NCBI GenBank assembly: GCA_022648325.1
Contig: JALCMG010000002.1
Coordinates: forward strand, 156,449 to 220,448
Source: Olsenella sp.
GTDB taxonomy: Bacteria; Actinomycetota; Coriobacteriia; Coriobacteriales; Atopobiaceae
DNA: 64,000 bases
Direction of reading: 5' to 3'
Both the position numbers and the translations under genes were made by a program. Below the pieces are notes generated by a model. It made no database searches. It was not told where the DNA came from and saw only the letters and a program-made list of their open reading frames with translations. Below are positions 46,429 through 54,364 of this stretch, in pieces; position 1 is the first letter of the stretch; the number at the start of each line of letters is the position of its first letter.

Positions 46429-47067
46429 ATGCCACACGCAACAGCATCAGCGGCCAGCTCGACCGTCCACATGGGCAAGCGGGTGCAGCTTGACCACACC
46501 ATGACCGTCCTTCTCGTGGGCGTTGGCGGACAGGGCACGATCCTTGCCGGCAACATCCTTGCCATGACCGCCTCGGAGGCGGGCCTCGACGTGAAGGTCT
46601 CCGAGATTCACGGCATGAGCCAGCGAGGCGGTTCCGTCTCGACCATCATCCGCATGGGCGAGCACGTTGACTCCATGGTCTGCGACCCGGGCACGGCCGA
46701 CGTGCTCGTGGCGTCCGAGGCCATCGAGGCCCTGCGCAACCAGCAGTTCCTCAAGGAGGGCGGGCGTCTCTTTGTGAACGACGAGACCATCGTCCCCGTG
46801 CCCGTGAACATTGGCAACGCCCAGATGCCGCAGCGGGTGGGCGCGCGCCTGGACGAGATTGGCGCCGTGCGCATCGACGCCGGGGAGATTGCCCGCGGCG
46901 TGGGGAGCCCCCGCTCGACCAACGTGGTGCTGGTGGGCGCGCTCTCGACGGCGCTCCCCTTTGCCGTCGACGAGTGGCGCGACGCCATCAGCCGCCGCGT
47001 GCCGCCCAAGACGGTCGAGGCGAACCTCGCCGCGTTTGACGCCGGTCGCAAGGCGGCAGAGCGGTAG
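46429..47067 (+). CDS. iorB: Indolepyruvate:ferredoxin oxidoreductase, beta subunit
   Basis: Gamma-type domain subunit of the IorAB complex, 212 residues. The glycine-rich start VLLVGVGGQGTILAGNILA is the signature of 2-oxoacid:ferredoxin oxidoreductase gamma domains, followed by KVSEIHGMSQRGGSV and VNDETIVPVPV. About 24 residues precede the core; an internal ATG at the TMTVLL segment would also be possible, but GGGAGGT nine bases before ATG 46429 supports the longer form. Cotranscribed with iorA; a terminator follows 48 bases after the stop. Confidence 0.95.
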   Translation: MPHATASAASSTVHMGKRVQLDHTMTVLLVGVGGQGTILAGNILAMTASEAGLDVKVSEIHGMSQRGGSVSTIIRMGEHVDSMVCDPGTADVLVASEAIEALRNQQFLKEGGRLFVNDETIVPVPVNIGNAQMPQRVGARLDEIGAVRIDAGEIARGVGSPRSTNVVLVGALSTALPFAVDEWRDAISRRVPPKTVEANLAAFDAGRKAAER

Positions 47068-47114
47068 CGCATGGGCGACGGTCCGTCGCCAATCGCGGAG
47101 CTTTAATACTTACG

Positions 47115-47150
47115 GGTGCCCGGTCCACTCGATGGTCCGGGCACCTTTCT
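47115..47150 (+). terminator. Terminator of the iorAB operon
   Basis: GGTGCCCGG (47115-47123) pairs with CCGGGCACC (47137-47145), followed by TTTCT. Confidence 0.85.
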
Positions 47151-47240
47151 CGGCGTGGATGGGGCGGCGCCAGCGCGCGGCACCTCCCGGCGGCCGCGAT
47201 GCCCGGCGACAAAACTGCCCGCAAAAGCACCCGCAGAACG

Positions 47241-47322
47241 GCAAATGCGTACAATTTGACATTCAGTTTCATGAAAATGCCAGTTGCGTATTTCTCAGCG
47301 ATGCCAAATTGTACGAATTTGC
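47241..47322. repeat. 82-bp element with 20-bp inverted ends
   Basis: GCAAATGCGTACAATTTGAC (47241-47260) pairs with 47303-47322 at 18 of 20 positions. The 42-base middle is unrelated to the adjacent 141-bp element. Single copy in this window. Confidence 0.75.
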
Positions 47323-47390
47323 TCAAAGCCGCACCTCGCAATGGGAACGACAGCTGCCGGGAGTGGGCCTCTGAGACATCCCTGTGTCCA

Positions 47391-47531
47391 AAAATTGCGG
47401 TTGACGGCCCTTTTTCATAGAATCGCTGAGTACGAAGACTGTAACTTTTTGCGGAGCCGCAGGTGGGAAAATGGCACCTGCGTGGTGATACTAAGCGGAA
47501 CCTCGAAATTGGGCCGTCAACCGCAAATTTT
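47391..47531. repeat. 141-bp palindromic-end element, copy B (MITE-like)
   Basis: Ends GCGGTTGACGGCCC (47397-47410) and GGGCCGTCAACCGC (47511-47524) pair perfectly, with A/T-rich flanks. It is the inverted homologue of 19616-19754. Internal CAGGTG/CACCTG (47475-47480 with 47460-47465 region) and TGCGG/CCGCA stems are present. Where copy A has C-G in the end stem, this copy has A-T. Confidence 0.85.
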
Positions 47532-47781
47532 GGGCGCGGCTGCATCTGAGAAGGAGGTCTCTGACGCCCGAGCGAAGATTTCGTACACGCCTGCTGCAGC
47601 AAACTCGCGCTCTGGTGGACCGACCTCCCTCTTCTCCGGTCTTTACGTTAGAAAGTTTCGTGCGGCTTATTTTTTGCCCACATAGTAAGGTTGCTTTCAG
47701 ACTACGATGACAAACTGACACGGCCTCGGGAAGTGAAGTGGGCCGGTGCCGCACCGCTAACCGAACGAGGGGGACGTTCGA
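47532..47781. other. Upstream region of the polysaccharide deacetylase gene
   Basis: 250 bases after the repeat. The only visible structure is a weak inverted GGAGGTC/GACCTCC pair (about 47553 and 47624). No gene with SD is seen. Confidence 0.3.
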
Positions 47782-48717
47782 ATGTCGAAGCACTTCAACC
47801 AGGACTGGACACCACGTCAGGACTCCACGGAGAACAGACAGCATGGCAAGCGACGAGGGCACGCCCCTCTCGTCATGGCCATGGGCATCCTGCTTGCAGC
47901 GGTCCTGGGCATAGCAATCGCCAACGCGCTCACCGCGTCCGGAGACGCGCCCTCAGCGGACGGCGGGGCCGATAGCACCAACAGCGCAAGCGCCTCCGCC
48001 TCGGACGGACAAACCGCCCCCAACGACCCGCGCGCCGCGGAACTTGCCGTAGACCCCGACGCCCAGACCGACTGGAGCTTCAAGAACAACGGCGAGAAGA
48101 CCGTCTACCTCACCTTCGACGACGGCCCCTCGAAGAACACCCAGCGCGTGCTCGACATCCTGAACCAGTACGGCGCCAAGGCAACGTTCTTCGTGGTTGG
48201 CCACGACCCCGACTACTACGACATGATCAAGAAGGCCTATGACGACGGCAACACCATCGGCCTCCACTCCTACACCCACGACTACGCCAAGGTCTACTCC
48301 TCCGAGGACGCCTACTTCGACGACCTCGACCAGATCGCCCAGGTGGTCCAAGGCCAGATTGGCTACGTGCCCTACCTCGTGCGCTTCCCGGGCGGCTCGT
48401 CGAACACCATCTCGGGGAAGTACTGCTCGGGCATCATGGACAAGCTCGCGGCCGACGTGCAGGCACGTGGCTACCAGTACTACGACTGGAACGCCTCGAG
48501 CGGGGACGGCGCGGTGTGCACCGCCGAGCAGGTCGTAGAGAACTCCTGCGCATACGACGACTACCCCAACATCATCCTGCTCTGCCACGACGCCGCCACA
48601 AAGGACACCACCGTCGAGGCCCTGCCCAGGATCATCGAGCACTACCAGGCGCTAGGCTACGAGTTCAAGGCGATTGACCGCAGCACGATGGTGCCGCACC
48701 ACAAGGTGGCCAACTAA
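47782..48717 (+). CDS. Membrane-anchored polysaccharide deacetylase (NodB domain)
   Basis: Cell-surface carbohydrate esterase 4, 311 residues, which removes acetyl groups from peptidoglycan N-acetylglucosamine or a related polymer. A cytosolic basic start is followed by one membrane anchor (about residues 28-50, LVMAMGILLAAVLGIAIANA) and a Ser/Ala/Asp-rich linker. The NodB domain starts at VYLTFDDGPS (Asp 113 general base, Asp 114 metal ligand) and continues with HSYTHDY (two metal His), RFPGGSSNT and ILLCHDA. All catalytic motifs are present. GAGGGGGA precedes ATG 47782. Likely role in lysozyme resistance or cell-wall remodelling, inferred from family. Confidence 0.9.
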   Translation: MSKHFNQDWTPRQDSTENRQHGKRRGHAPLVMAMGILLAAVLGIAIANALTASGDAPSADGGADSTNSASASASDGQTAPNDPRAAELAVDPDAQTDWSFKNNGEKTVYLTFDDGPSKNTQRVLDILNQYGAKATFFVVGHDPDYYDMIKKAYDDGNTIGLHSYTHDYAKVYSSEDAYFDDLDQIAQVVQGQIGYVPYLVRFPGGSSNTISGKYCSGIMDKLAADVQARGYQYYDWNASSGDGAVCTAEQVVENSCAYDDYPNIILLCHDAATKDTTVEALPRIIEHYQALGYEFKAIDRSTMVPHHKVAN

Positions 48718-48909
48718 GGCGAGACAGGCCCGCGTCGTTCTCGCACGGCGGTTCCGCTCCTCAAACGCTTTCGTTTGCCAATTCCGTCCCCAAAGCGACC
48801 GCTCGCCACGTTGCTCGCATCAACTGCCCCCCAGATGTGGAATCTATACCGTAACCACGGCCCTCTCGGCCGAAGGAAGTGTCCATCGCAAGCGTTTGGG
48901 GTGATTGGT

Positions 48910-49281
48910 ATGGGGCAGTACGTACTCAATGAGAACGAAGGGAAGTACCTGTTCAACCTGTGCGCCAGCAACGGCCACATCGTCGCTACGTCGATGGTTT
49001 TCCCCTCCAAGGACGATTGCCTGGATGGCATCGACCGCATCCGCAGGACCGCAAAGGACGCGGTGGTCGAGGATACGACCTCCCTCGACTGGAAGCCCGT
49101 TCCCACGCCAAAGTACCGTATCTTCCAGACCCTCTCGGGCAACTACTTCTTCCGGTTCTACCCGGATGACAGCAACGACATTGCCCAGTCGCACTCCTAT
49201 CCCCACAAAGACAGCCTGCTGAGAAGAATCGAGCGCATGCGCGACGAGGGCGGTTCCTCGCTGGCGCAGGACGAGGAGTAG
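48910..49281 (+). CDS. YegP/UPF0339 (DUF1508) family protein
   Basis: A 123-residue protein made of two DUF1508 repeats. The first is GKYLFNLCASNGHIVATSMVF with SKDDCLDGIDRIRR; the second is PKYRIFQTLSGNYFFRFYPD with HKDSLLRRIERM. This double-repeat form matches E. coli YegP in layout, whose function is unknown. ATG 48910 gives the family start MGQYVLNENEGKYLF; the frame extends upstream to 48775 without conservation. Single gene followed by the first of three terminator-like hairpins. Confidence 0.85.
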   Translation: MGQYVLNENEGKYLFNLCASNGHIVATSMVFPSKDDCLDGIDRIRRTAKDAVVEDTTSLDWKPVPTPKYRIFQTLSGNYFFRFYPDDSNDIAQSHSYPHKDSLLRRIERMRDEGGSSLAQDEE

Positions 49282-49320
49282 GGGCACGGCGCCGAGAGGT
49301 GCAGCAACTCTCTGACAGAA

Positions 49321-49361
49321 ATGCCGCTCCGGCGAGAGTTTGCCGCCGGAGCGGCATCTTT
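49321..49361 (+). terminator. Terminator hairpin 1 after the YegP gene
   Basis: Perfect 13-base arms ATGCCGCTCCGGC (49321-49333) and complement (49345-49357), then CTTTG. Probable terminator of the YegP gene. Confidence 0.8.
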
Positions 49362-49388
49362 GTGCGCGGGTGATACGTGGTTGCGGGG

Positions 49389-49431
49389 GCGCCCTCCGGC
49401 GGCGGCTCAATGTCACCGGAGGGCGCTTTTT
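49389..49431 (+). terminator. Terminator hairpin 2
   Basis: Perfect 11-base arms GCGCCCTCCGG (49389-49399) and complement (49416-49426), then TTTTT. No plus-strand gene lies between it and hairpin 1. Confidence 0.75.
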
Positions 49432-49547
49432 GCAAATCGGCTCAGGCGCCGTTTTCTCGCCGGAGAGAGGTTTTTCGTCAGGCCGAGGCGTCATCACTCG
49501 CCCACGAGGAGTAGGCGCTGGGTCCCATCCCGCGGCCTCGCGCGAGC

Positions 49548-49586
49548 GTCGCCCCCCGTCGTCTTCGCGGGGGGCGACTTCTTTTG
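49548..49586 (+). terminator. Terminator hairpin 3
   Basis: Perfect 11-base arms GTCGCCCCCCG (49548-49558) and complement (49568-49578), then TTCTTTTG. On the minus strand it lies 30 bases beyond the HD gene stop and may also end the gatCAB-HD transcript. Confidence 0.75.
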
Positions 49587-49615
49587 TCCGCGGCATGGCG
49601 GGGAGGCGGCCTGTC

Positions 49616-50227
49616 TCAGCGCTCCCCACGCCACTCGGCGACGAACTCCTCGTAGAACCCCCTGAGGTAGGCCCCACGCCCAGCCGCGAGAAAGCGTCCG
49701 GTCTGCGTGCTCATGCCCTCGGCGAGCAGCAAGAGCTTGTCCTCGAAGTGCGCGACCGTGGTGTCGCGACATTCCCCGCTCTCGTCCCAGAGAGCCCGCC
49801 CATTCGCGCCGCCGAAGGCGAAGGCGCGACCCACGCCTATCGCGCCGATGGCGTCCAGGCGGTCGGCATCGCGCACGCAGGCCGCCTCGAGGCTGCTTGG
49901 GGGCTCCATCCCGTTGGCAGAGAAGGAGACCTCCCGTATGGCCTGGCAGACGCGGCGCCTCTCGTCCCCCTCGACACCCTGGGCATCCAGGAAAGAGACT
50001 GCGTGGGCCAGCGACGCGCTCGTCCCGGGAAAGAGCTTGTGGTCGTCCACGTCGTGCAGCAGCGCCGCGAGCCTGCAGACGCCGACGTCTGCCCCCTCAC
50101 TGCGAGCGATGGCTGCAGCGGTGCGGCAGACACGCAGGGCGTGGTCCACCCCATGGCCGGACGCCTCCCCCGCAAGGAGATCACGCACGTACGCGGCAGC
50201 CGCCGTGATGGTCCCCTCGTCGATCAC
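49616..50227 (-). CDS. HD-domain phosphohydrolase
   Basis: Metal-dependent phosphohydrolase-like protein of 203 residues. HD motifs are GHGVDHALRV (His 25), LAALLHDVDDHK (His 58, Asp 59) and the distal Asp in RDADRLDAIGAIGVGRAF, an arrangement seen in YpgQ/YedJ-type HD hydrolases that act on nucleotides. The GTG start overlaps the gatB stop (GTGA), so it is cotranslated with gatB. A link to amidotransferase function is not known; it may simply share the transcript. Substrate uncertain. Confidence 0.85.
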   Translation of the reverse strand: MIDEGTITAAAAYVRDLLAGEASGHGVDHALRVCRTAAAIARSEGADVGVCRLAALLHDVDDHKLFPGTSASLAHAVSFLDAQGVEGDERRRVCQAIREVSFSANGMEPPSSLEAACVRDADRLDAIGAIGVGRAFAFGGANGRALWDESGECRDTTVAHFEDKLLLLAEGMSTQTGRFLAAGRGAYLRGFYEEFVAEWRGER

Positions 50228-51759
50228 GCCCCAAGCCTCTCAACCAGCAGCTTGTTGAAAAGCTTGGGGTTGCCCGAGCCCTTCGACGCCTTCATGCACT
50301 GCCCCACGAGGTAGCCCACGACCTTCTTGTTGCCGTCGTGGTACTGCTGGGCCTGGTCGGTGCAGCGCGCGAGAACCTCGTCCACAATGGGCTCGAGCGC
50401 CGCCGTGTCCGTCACCTGACGCATGCCTCGCTCGTCCACCACGCGCTCCGGGTCCTTGTCGGTACCATTGACGGCCTCGAGCACCTCGCGCGCCTGCGCA
50501 AAGGTGATGGCGTCCTCGGCGAGAAGCGCGGAGATGCTCCTCACCTGCGCGGGCGTCAGCGCGTCGAAGCTCGAAGCCAGGTTCACCATCACGTTGGCGA
50601 TGGTGGCAACGGCCTTCGCCGGCACACCCTCGAGCGCCTCCTCGAAGAAGGACGCGACCGCAGGGTCGCCCGCAAGCTGGGCGGCGTCGGCGCGCTTCAG
50701 GCCGTAGTCGCGGATGTAGCGGTCACGCTTAGCGTCCGGCAGCTCGGGGATCTTCTCGCGAGCCTCCTCGATGAAGTCGTCGGTGAGGTCGAAGGGCGCC
50801 AGGTCCGGGTCGGGAAACAGGCGGTAGTCGTCCGCCGTCTCCTTCACGCGCATCACAACGGTACGGCGACGGCTGGGCTCCCAGTGGCGCGTCTCCTGGT
50901 AGATGATGCCGCCCTCCTCGAGCACCTCGGCCTGGCGGCAGATCTCGTACTCAAGCGCGTCGTGCAGGCTCTTGAACGAGTTGATGTTCTTCATCTCGGC
51001 CTTGGTGCCCAGGCGCGTCTCGCCGCGGTGGCGCAGGCTGATGTTACCGTCGCAGCGCATGGAGCCGTTCTCCAGCGAGCAGTCGGAGATGCCGAGCGTC
51101 TTGAACGTCTGCTGCAGCTTCTCCATGAAGAGGCGGGCCTCCTCCGGCGTGCGCAGGTCGGGCTCGGTGACCAGCTCGATCAGCGGCGTGCCGCAGCGGT
51201 TGTAGTCGATGAGGCTCTCGGTTGCCGCGGTGATGCGGCCCTCCTCGCCGCCCACGTGCACCATCTTGGCGGCGTCCTCCTCCATGTGGATGCGCAGAAT
51301 GCGGATGGGTGCCACGTAGGAGCCGTCCTTCTCGCGCGAGATGGGCGTCTCGCCGTCGCCGGCAACGTCCTCCCACGCCGGGCGCTCGGCCGCGCCCTCG
51401 CCAGCGACCTCCAAGTCCAGGTGCCCGTGCATGCAGAACGCCACCGGCCCCTGCGTGGTCTGGAAGTTCTTGGCCATATCGGGATAGAAGTAGTGCTTGC
51501 GATAGAACATCGAGTGGCGCATGATCTGGCAGTTTGTGGCCAGGCCCGCCATCACGATGGACTGGATGGCGGCGCGGTTAGGCACCGGCAGCGCGCCGGG
51601 CATGCCCAGGCACACCGGGCACACGTTGGTGTTGGGCGGGTCGTCGTGGGTGTTCTTGCAGTTGCAGAACATCTTTGTCTCGAGCGTGGTGAGCTCGGTG
51701 TGGACCTCCAGGCCAATCACGGCCTCCCAGTCCTTCAGGACTTCGGCGAGCTTCTTCAT
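50224..51759 (-). CDS. gatB: Asp-tRNA(Asn)/Glu-tRNA(Gln) amidotransferase subunit B
   Basis: tRNA-binding kinase-like subunit of GatCAB, 511 residues, which activates the misacylated Glu or Asp on tRNA. The N-terminus WEAVIGLEVHTEL is diagnostic, followed by a zinc site with Cys in FCNC and CPVCLGMPGALP, the catalytic core (YNRCGTPLIELVTEPDLRTPEEA; GSMRCDGNISLR) and the C-terminal helical plus YqeY-like tail domain. The start overlaps the gatA stop by one base (TAATG). The operon order is gatC-gatA-gatB-HD. Confidence 0.97.
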   Translation of the reverse strand: MKKLAEVLKDWEAVIGLEVHTELTTLETKMFCNCKNTHDDPPNTNVCPVCLGMPGALPVPNRAAIQSIVMAGLATNCQIMRHSMFYRKHYFYPDMAKNFQTTQGPVAFCMHGHLDLEVAGEGAAERPAWEDVAGDGETPISREKDGSYVAPIRILRIHMEEDAAKMVHVGGEEGRITAATESLIDYNRCGTPLIELVTEPDLRTPEEARLFMEKLQQTFKTLGISDCSLENGSMRCDGNISLRHRGETRLGTKAEMKNINSFKSLHDALEYEICRQAEVLEEGGIIYQETRHWEPSRRRTVVMRVKETADDYRLFPDPDLAPFDLTDDFIEEAREKIPELPDAKRDRYIRDYGLKRADAAQLAGDPAVASFFEEALEGVPAKAVATIANVMVNLASSFDALTPAQVRSISALLAEDAITFAQAREVLEAVNGTDKDPERVVDERGMRQVTDTAALEPIVDEVLARCTDQAQQYHDGNKKVVGYLVGQCMKASKGSGNPKLFNKLLVERLGA

Positions 51760-53252
51760 TAGAGCTCACCCCCCTTCCCGGCAAACTGGGGCGCAACGGA
51801 ACCACGCGCAGAGAAGGACTTCTCGACGGCACGAGCAAAGCGAAGGAGCTTGCGGTCGGAGAAGGCAGGCCCCTGCAGCTGTACCGAGACGGGCAGGTGG
51901 GACTCAGCGCCAAGGCCAAGCGGCACCGAGATGCCACCGTTGCCGGCGATGTTGCTGGAGATGGTGAACATGTCCGAGGCGTACATCTGCGTGGGGTCGC
52001 CTATCTCGCCAAACTTGAAGGCGGTGCGCGGCGAGGCGGGCATGAGAATGACGTCGCACTGCTCGTAGGCGCGCTGGTAGTCCTGCGTGATGAGGGTGCG
52101 CACCTGCTGCGCCGGGTAGTAGTACTTGTCGTAGACGCCGCTTGAGAGCAGGTACGCCCCCAGCATCTGACGGCGCTTGGCCTCCTCGCCAAAGCCGTGC
52201 GCGCGGCTCTTGGAGGTCTGCTCGGCAAGCGTGAGGCAGCCCTCCTCCTGGTAGCCGTAGCGCACGCCGTCGAAGCGGGCGAGGTTCGAGAAGGCCTCGC
52301 ACGGCGCTATCACGTAGTACGCTGCGATTGCAGACTTGATGTTGGGAAGATCGACCTCGACGAGCTGGGTGCCGGCGTCCTCAAGCGCCTTGGCAGCGCC
52401 CTTCACGGCCGTGCGAACCTCTGCCGTGAGGCCGGCTGCGTTCATGAGCGCAGGGACCACGCCCACGCGCATGCCCTCGACGGGATCCTCCAGGTGCTCG
52501 AGGAAGTCGACGGCGCAGGGCTGGCTCGTGGAGTCGAACGGGTCGCGGCCGGCGGCGGTGAGCGCGTTCATGGCAAGGGCCACGTCCTTGACGCTGCGAC
52601 CAAAGGGTCCCACCTGGTCGAGCGACGAGCCAAACGCCACAACGCCATAGCGGCTCACGGCACCATACGTGGGCTTCATGCCCACCACGCCGCAGAGGCT
52701 TGCCGGCTGGCGGATGGAGCCGCCCGTGTCGGAGCCCAGCGAGATGGTGACCTCGCCGGCGGCAACGGCTGCCGCCGAGCCGCCCGAGGAGCCGCCCGGC
52801 ACGCGCTCGGTGTCCCAGGGGTTGTTCGTGCGATGGAAGGCCGAGGACTCGGTGGAGGAGCCAAAGGCGAACTCGTCCATGTTGGCCTTGCCCATGGGCG
52901 TGGCGCCCGCATCGAGCATGCGCTGGACGCAGGTCGCCGTGAAGGTGGACTCGTAGTTCCCGAGCATCTTGGAGGCGCAGGTCGTGCGCGTGCCCACGAG
53001 GTGCATGTTGTCCTTGAAGGCAACGGGCACGCCAGCCAGCGGCCCGAGCTTCTCGCCTGCCGCACGGCGGCGGTCCGTCTCGGCTGCGGCGGCGAGGGCG
53101 AGGTCTGAGGAGACCTGCAGGAATGCCTGGACCTCAGGGTCGCGCGAATCGATGGCGTCGAGAGAGGCCTTTGCGACCTCGGTCGCGCTGAACTCCCCCG
53201 CGGCCACGCCGGCAGCGATGCGCGCGGCGGAGAGCTGGTCGATGTTGGCCAT
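51759..53252 (-). CDS. gatA: Asp-tRNA(Asn)/Glu-tRNA(Gln) amidotransferase subunit A
   Basis: Amidase subunit, 497 residues, which releases ammonia from glutamine for transamidation. The amidase signature GGSSGGSAAAVAAG and SDTGGSIRQPASLCG carries the Ser-cisSer-Lys triad (Lys in PVAFKDNMH), all present. ATG 53252 overlaps the gatC TAA by one base. The protein is the usual length with no odd features. Presence of GatCAB implies this organism makes Gln-tRNA and/or Asn-tRNA indirectly, as most actinobacteria do. Confidence 0.97.
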   Translation of the reverse strand: MANIDQLSAARIAAGVAAGEFSATEVAKASLDAIDSRDPEVQAFLQVSSDLALAAAAETDRRRAAGEKLGPLAGVPVAFKDNMHLVGTRTTCASKMLGNYESTFTATCVQRMLDAGATPMGKANMDEFAFGSSTESSAFHRTNNPWDTERVPGGSSGGSAAAVAAGEVTISLGSDTGGSIRQPASLCGVVGMKPTYGAVSRYGVVAFGSSLDQVGPFGRSVKDVALAMNALTAAGRDPFDSTSQPCAVDFLEHLEDPVEGMRVGVVPALMNAAGLTAEVRTAVKGAAKALEDAGTQLVEVDLPNIKSAIAAYYVIAPCEAFSNLARFDGVRYGYQEEGCLTLAEQTSKSRAHGFGEEAKRRQMLGAYLLSSGVYDKYYYPAQQVRTLITQDYQRAYEQCDVILMPASPRTAFKFGEIGDPTQMYASDMFTISSNIAGNGGISVPLGLGAESHLPVSVQLQGPAFSDRKLLRFARAVEKSFSARGSVAPQFAGKGGEL

Positions 53253-53578
53253 TAGGCGATGCCTCCCTCGTCCTCGTCGGTGCCCAGGATGGAGGGCACG
53301 CGGAAGTAGCAGTCGCGCGTGGAACCGGCATTTGAAAGCGCAACGTCGATGGGCAGCGCACGCACGGAATCGTCGATGACGTCCTCGCCCATCACGTTGG
53401 AAAGGTCGCCGATGGGGTGGAAGGTGGGGTTGACCCCCTCAAGGTCGTACTGGCGGATGGGCTCGAGAAGGTCGACCGCCTCGTTCATGTAGGTGGTCAT
53501 CTCGTCGAGCTCCTCATCCGTGAGGGCAATGCGCGCGTAGTCCGCGATGCCCCGCACGTCTTCTCTGCTGAGTGCCAT
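53252..53578 (-). CDS. gatC: Asp-tRNA(Asn)/Glu-tRNA(Gln) amidotransferase subunit C
   Basis: Small stabilising subunit that wraps GatA to GatB, 108 residues. The N-terminal helices (MALSREDVRGIADYARIALT, then EELDEMTTYMNEAVDLLEPI) and the central GVNPTFHPIG and LSNVMGEDV motifs are typical. ATG 53578 is preceded by AGGAGG; a longer frame to 53605 lacks support. First gene of the gatCAB-HD operon. Confidence 0.95.
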   Translation of the reverse strand: MALSREDVRGIADYARIALTDEELDEMTTYMNEAVDLLEPIRQYDLEGVNPTFHPIGDLSNVMGEDVIDDSVRALPIDVALSNAGSTRDCYFRVPSILGTDEDEGGIA

Positions 53579-53709
53579 GGATCCTCCTGTCTGGAGCTGT
53601 GTCACCGCTGTCCATTCTACGGGACGAGACGGCGGGCGGCAGCGTCACATTACCAAGGCGCAACAAGGGGGCGAGAAGAACCGGCTGCGGGGCGGTGGGG
53701 CGGCGGGCC

Positions 53710-53805
53710 GTAACACAATCGCACCCGAATGTGTGACGCGCGCAGGTCGCAACACATTCGGCGTCCGAATGTGTTGCGCGTGTGGGCCGGGTCGCAACAC
53801 ATTCG
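53710..53805. repeat. Tandem palindromic repeats upstream of gatC
   Basis: The middle unit is a perfect hairpin: CGCAACACATTCGG (53748-53761), loop CGT, complement (53765-53778). A degenerate full unit precedes it (GTAACACAATCG...CCGAATGTGTGAC, 53710-53737) and a half unit follows (GTCGCAACACATTCG, 53791-53805). Spacing of units is about 40-44 bases. No T-run follows. Confidence 0.8.
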
Positions 53806-53974
53806 TGCGAGAAAAGCGCATCTGCCGTGAGAGCGCCCAGCCTTGTGCCGAGAAGCCCTTGCTTACAAGACCGTAAGGCAGCCGTAAGCCTGGTCGATGG
53901 CACCGAAGCGCCGCTCGCGGGAGTATGGGGTCAACGAAAGGCAACGGCCAAGTGTCGCGTCGGAAGGAGCCACC

Positions 53975-54091
53975 ATGAACGTCCTCGAGCACATCGCCTT
54001 CATCGCCATCGTGTGCGTGCTGAGCCTCATCGTCATCGTCGGCGACGGCGGCGGGCGCAACCGTCGCCCCCTCGGCCACCGCCGCCGCTAG
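53975..54091 (+). CDS. Small single-helix membrane protein (38 residues)
   Basis: ATG 53975 has a very good ribosome site, AAGGAG six bases upstream, and the stop is followed 48 bases later by a strong hairpin. The peptide is one membrane helix (HIAFIAIVCVLSLIVIVG, residues about 6-23) and a basic glycine/arginine tail (GGGRNRRPLGHRRR), so orientation with the tail in the cytoplasm is predicted. No family recognised. It stands alone between gatCAB and the ABC exporter. The complete SD-ORF-terminator layout makes a real gene likely. Confidence 0.6.
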   Translation: MNVLEHIAFIAIVCVLSLIVIVGDGGGRNRRPLGHRRR

Positions 54092-54138
54092 CGCGAGAAG
54101 CCGCCACAGGCGCACCCCAAAACGCCCACCTTCCTCCC

Positions 54139-54170
54139 GCGGGGAGAGGGACTCACGTCCCTCTCCCCGC
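54139..54170 (+). terminator. Hairpin downstream of the small membrane protein gene
   Basis: Perfect 14-base arms GCGGGGAGAGGGAC (54139-54152) and complement (54157-54170) around TCAC; CCCTCGTTTC follows. Confidence 0.8.
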
Positions 54171-54292
54171 CCCTCGTTTCTGGCAGGGTAACCTTCGCTC
54201 CCAAGACACCCGCACTGCATTACTACGAGGAAGCGTAAGTCGGCAGTGAACGGCCGGTTCCAGGAAAGAAAACCCACGCAACTTGCCCGCAA

Positions 54293-54332
54293 AGGCGAAC
54301 AAGGCGAAAATAGGCGAATAAGGCGAAAGGCG
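54293..54332. repeat. Short tandem AGGCGAA repeats
   Basis: AGGCGAA occurs at 54293, 54302, 54312 and 54321, with a truncated AGGCG at 54328, i.e. at 9-10 base steps just beyond the end of the ABC exporter operon. About one helical turn per unit. No function assigned. Confidence 0.7.
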
Positions 54333-54364
54333 CCCGCCATGTCACCGACTAGCCAACCTTCCCC

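Noticed and set aside
44608..46437. A 609-codon frame antisense to iorA
   Set aside because: Shadow of iorA; no start signal or motifs.
53710..53805. A CRISPR array
   Set aside because: Units are palindromic, unequal and only two to three; no spacers of constant length and no cas genes.
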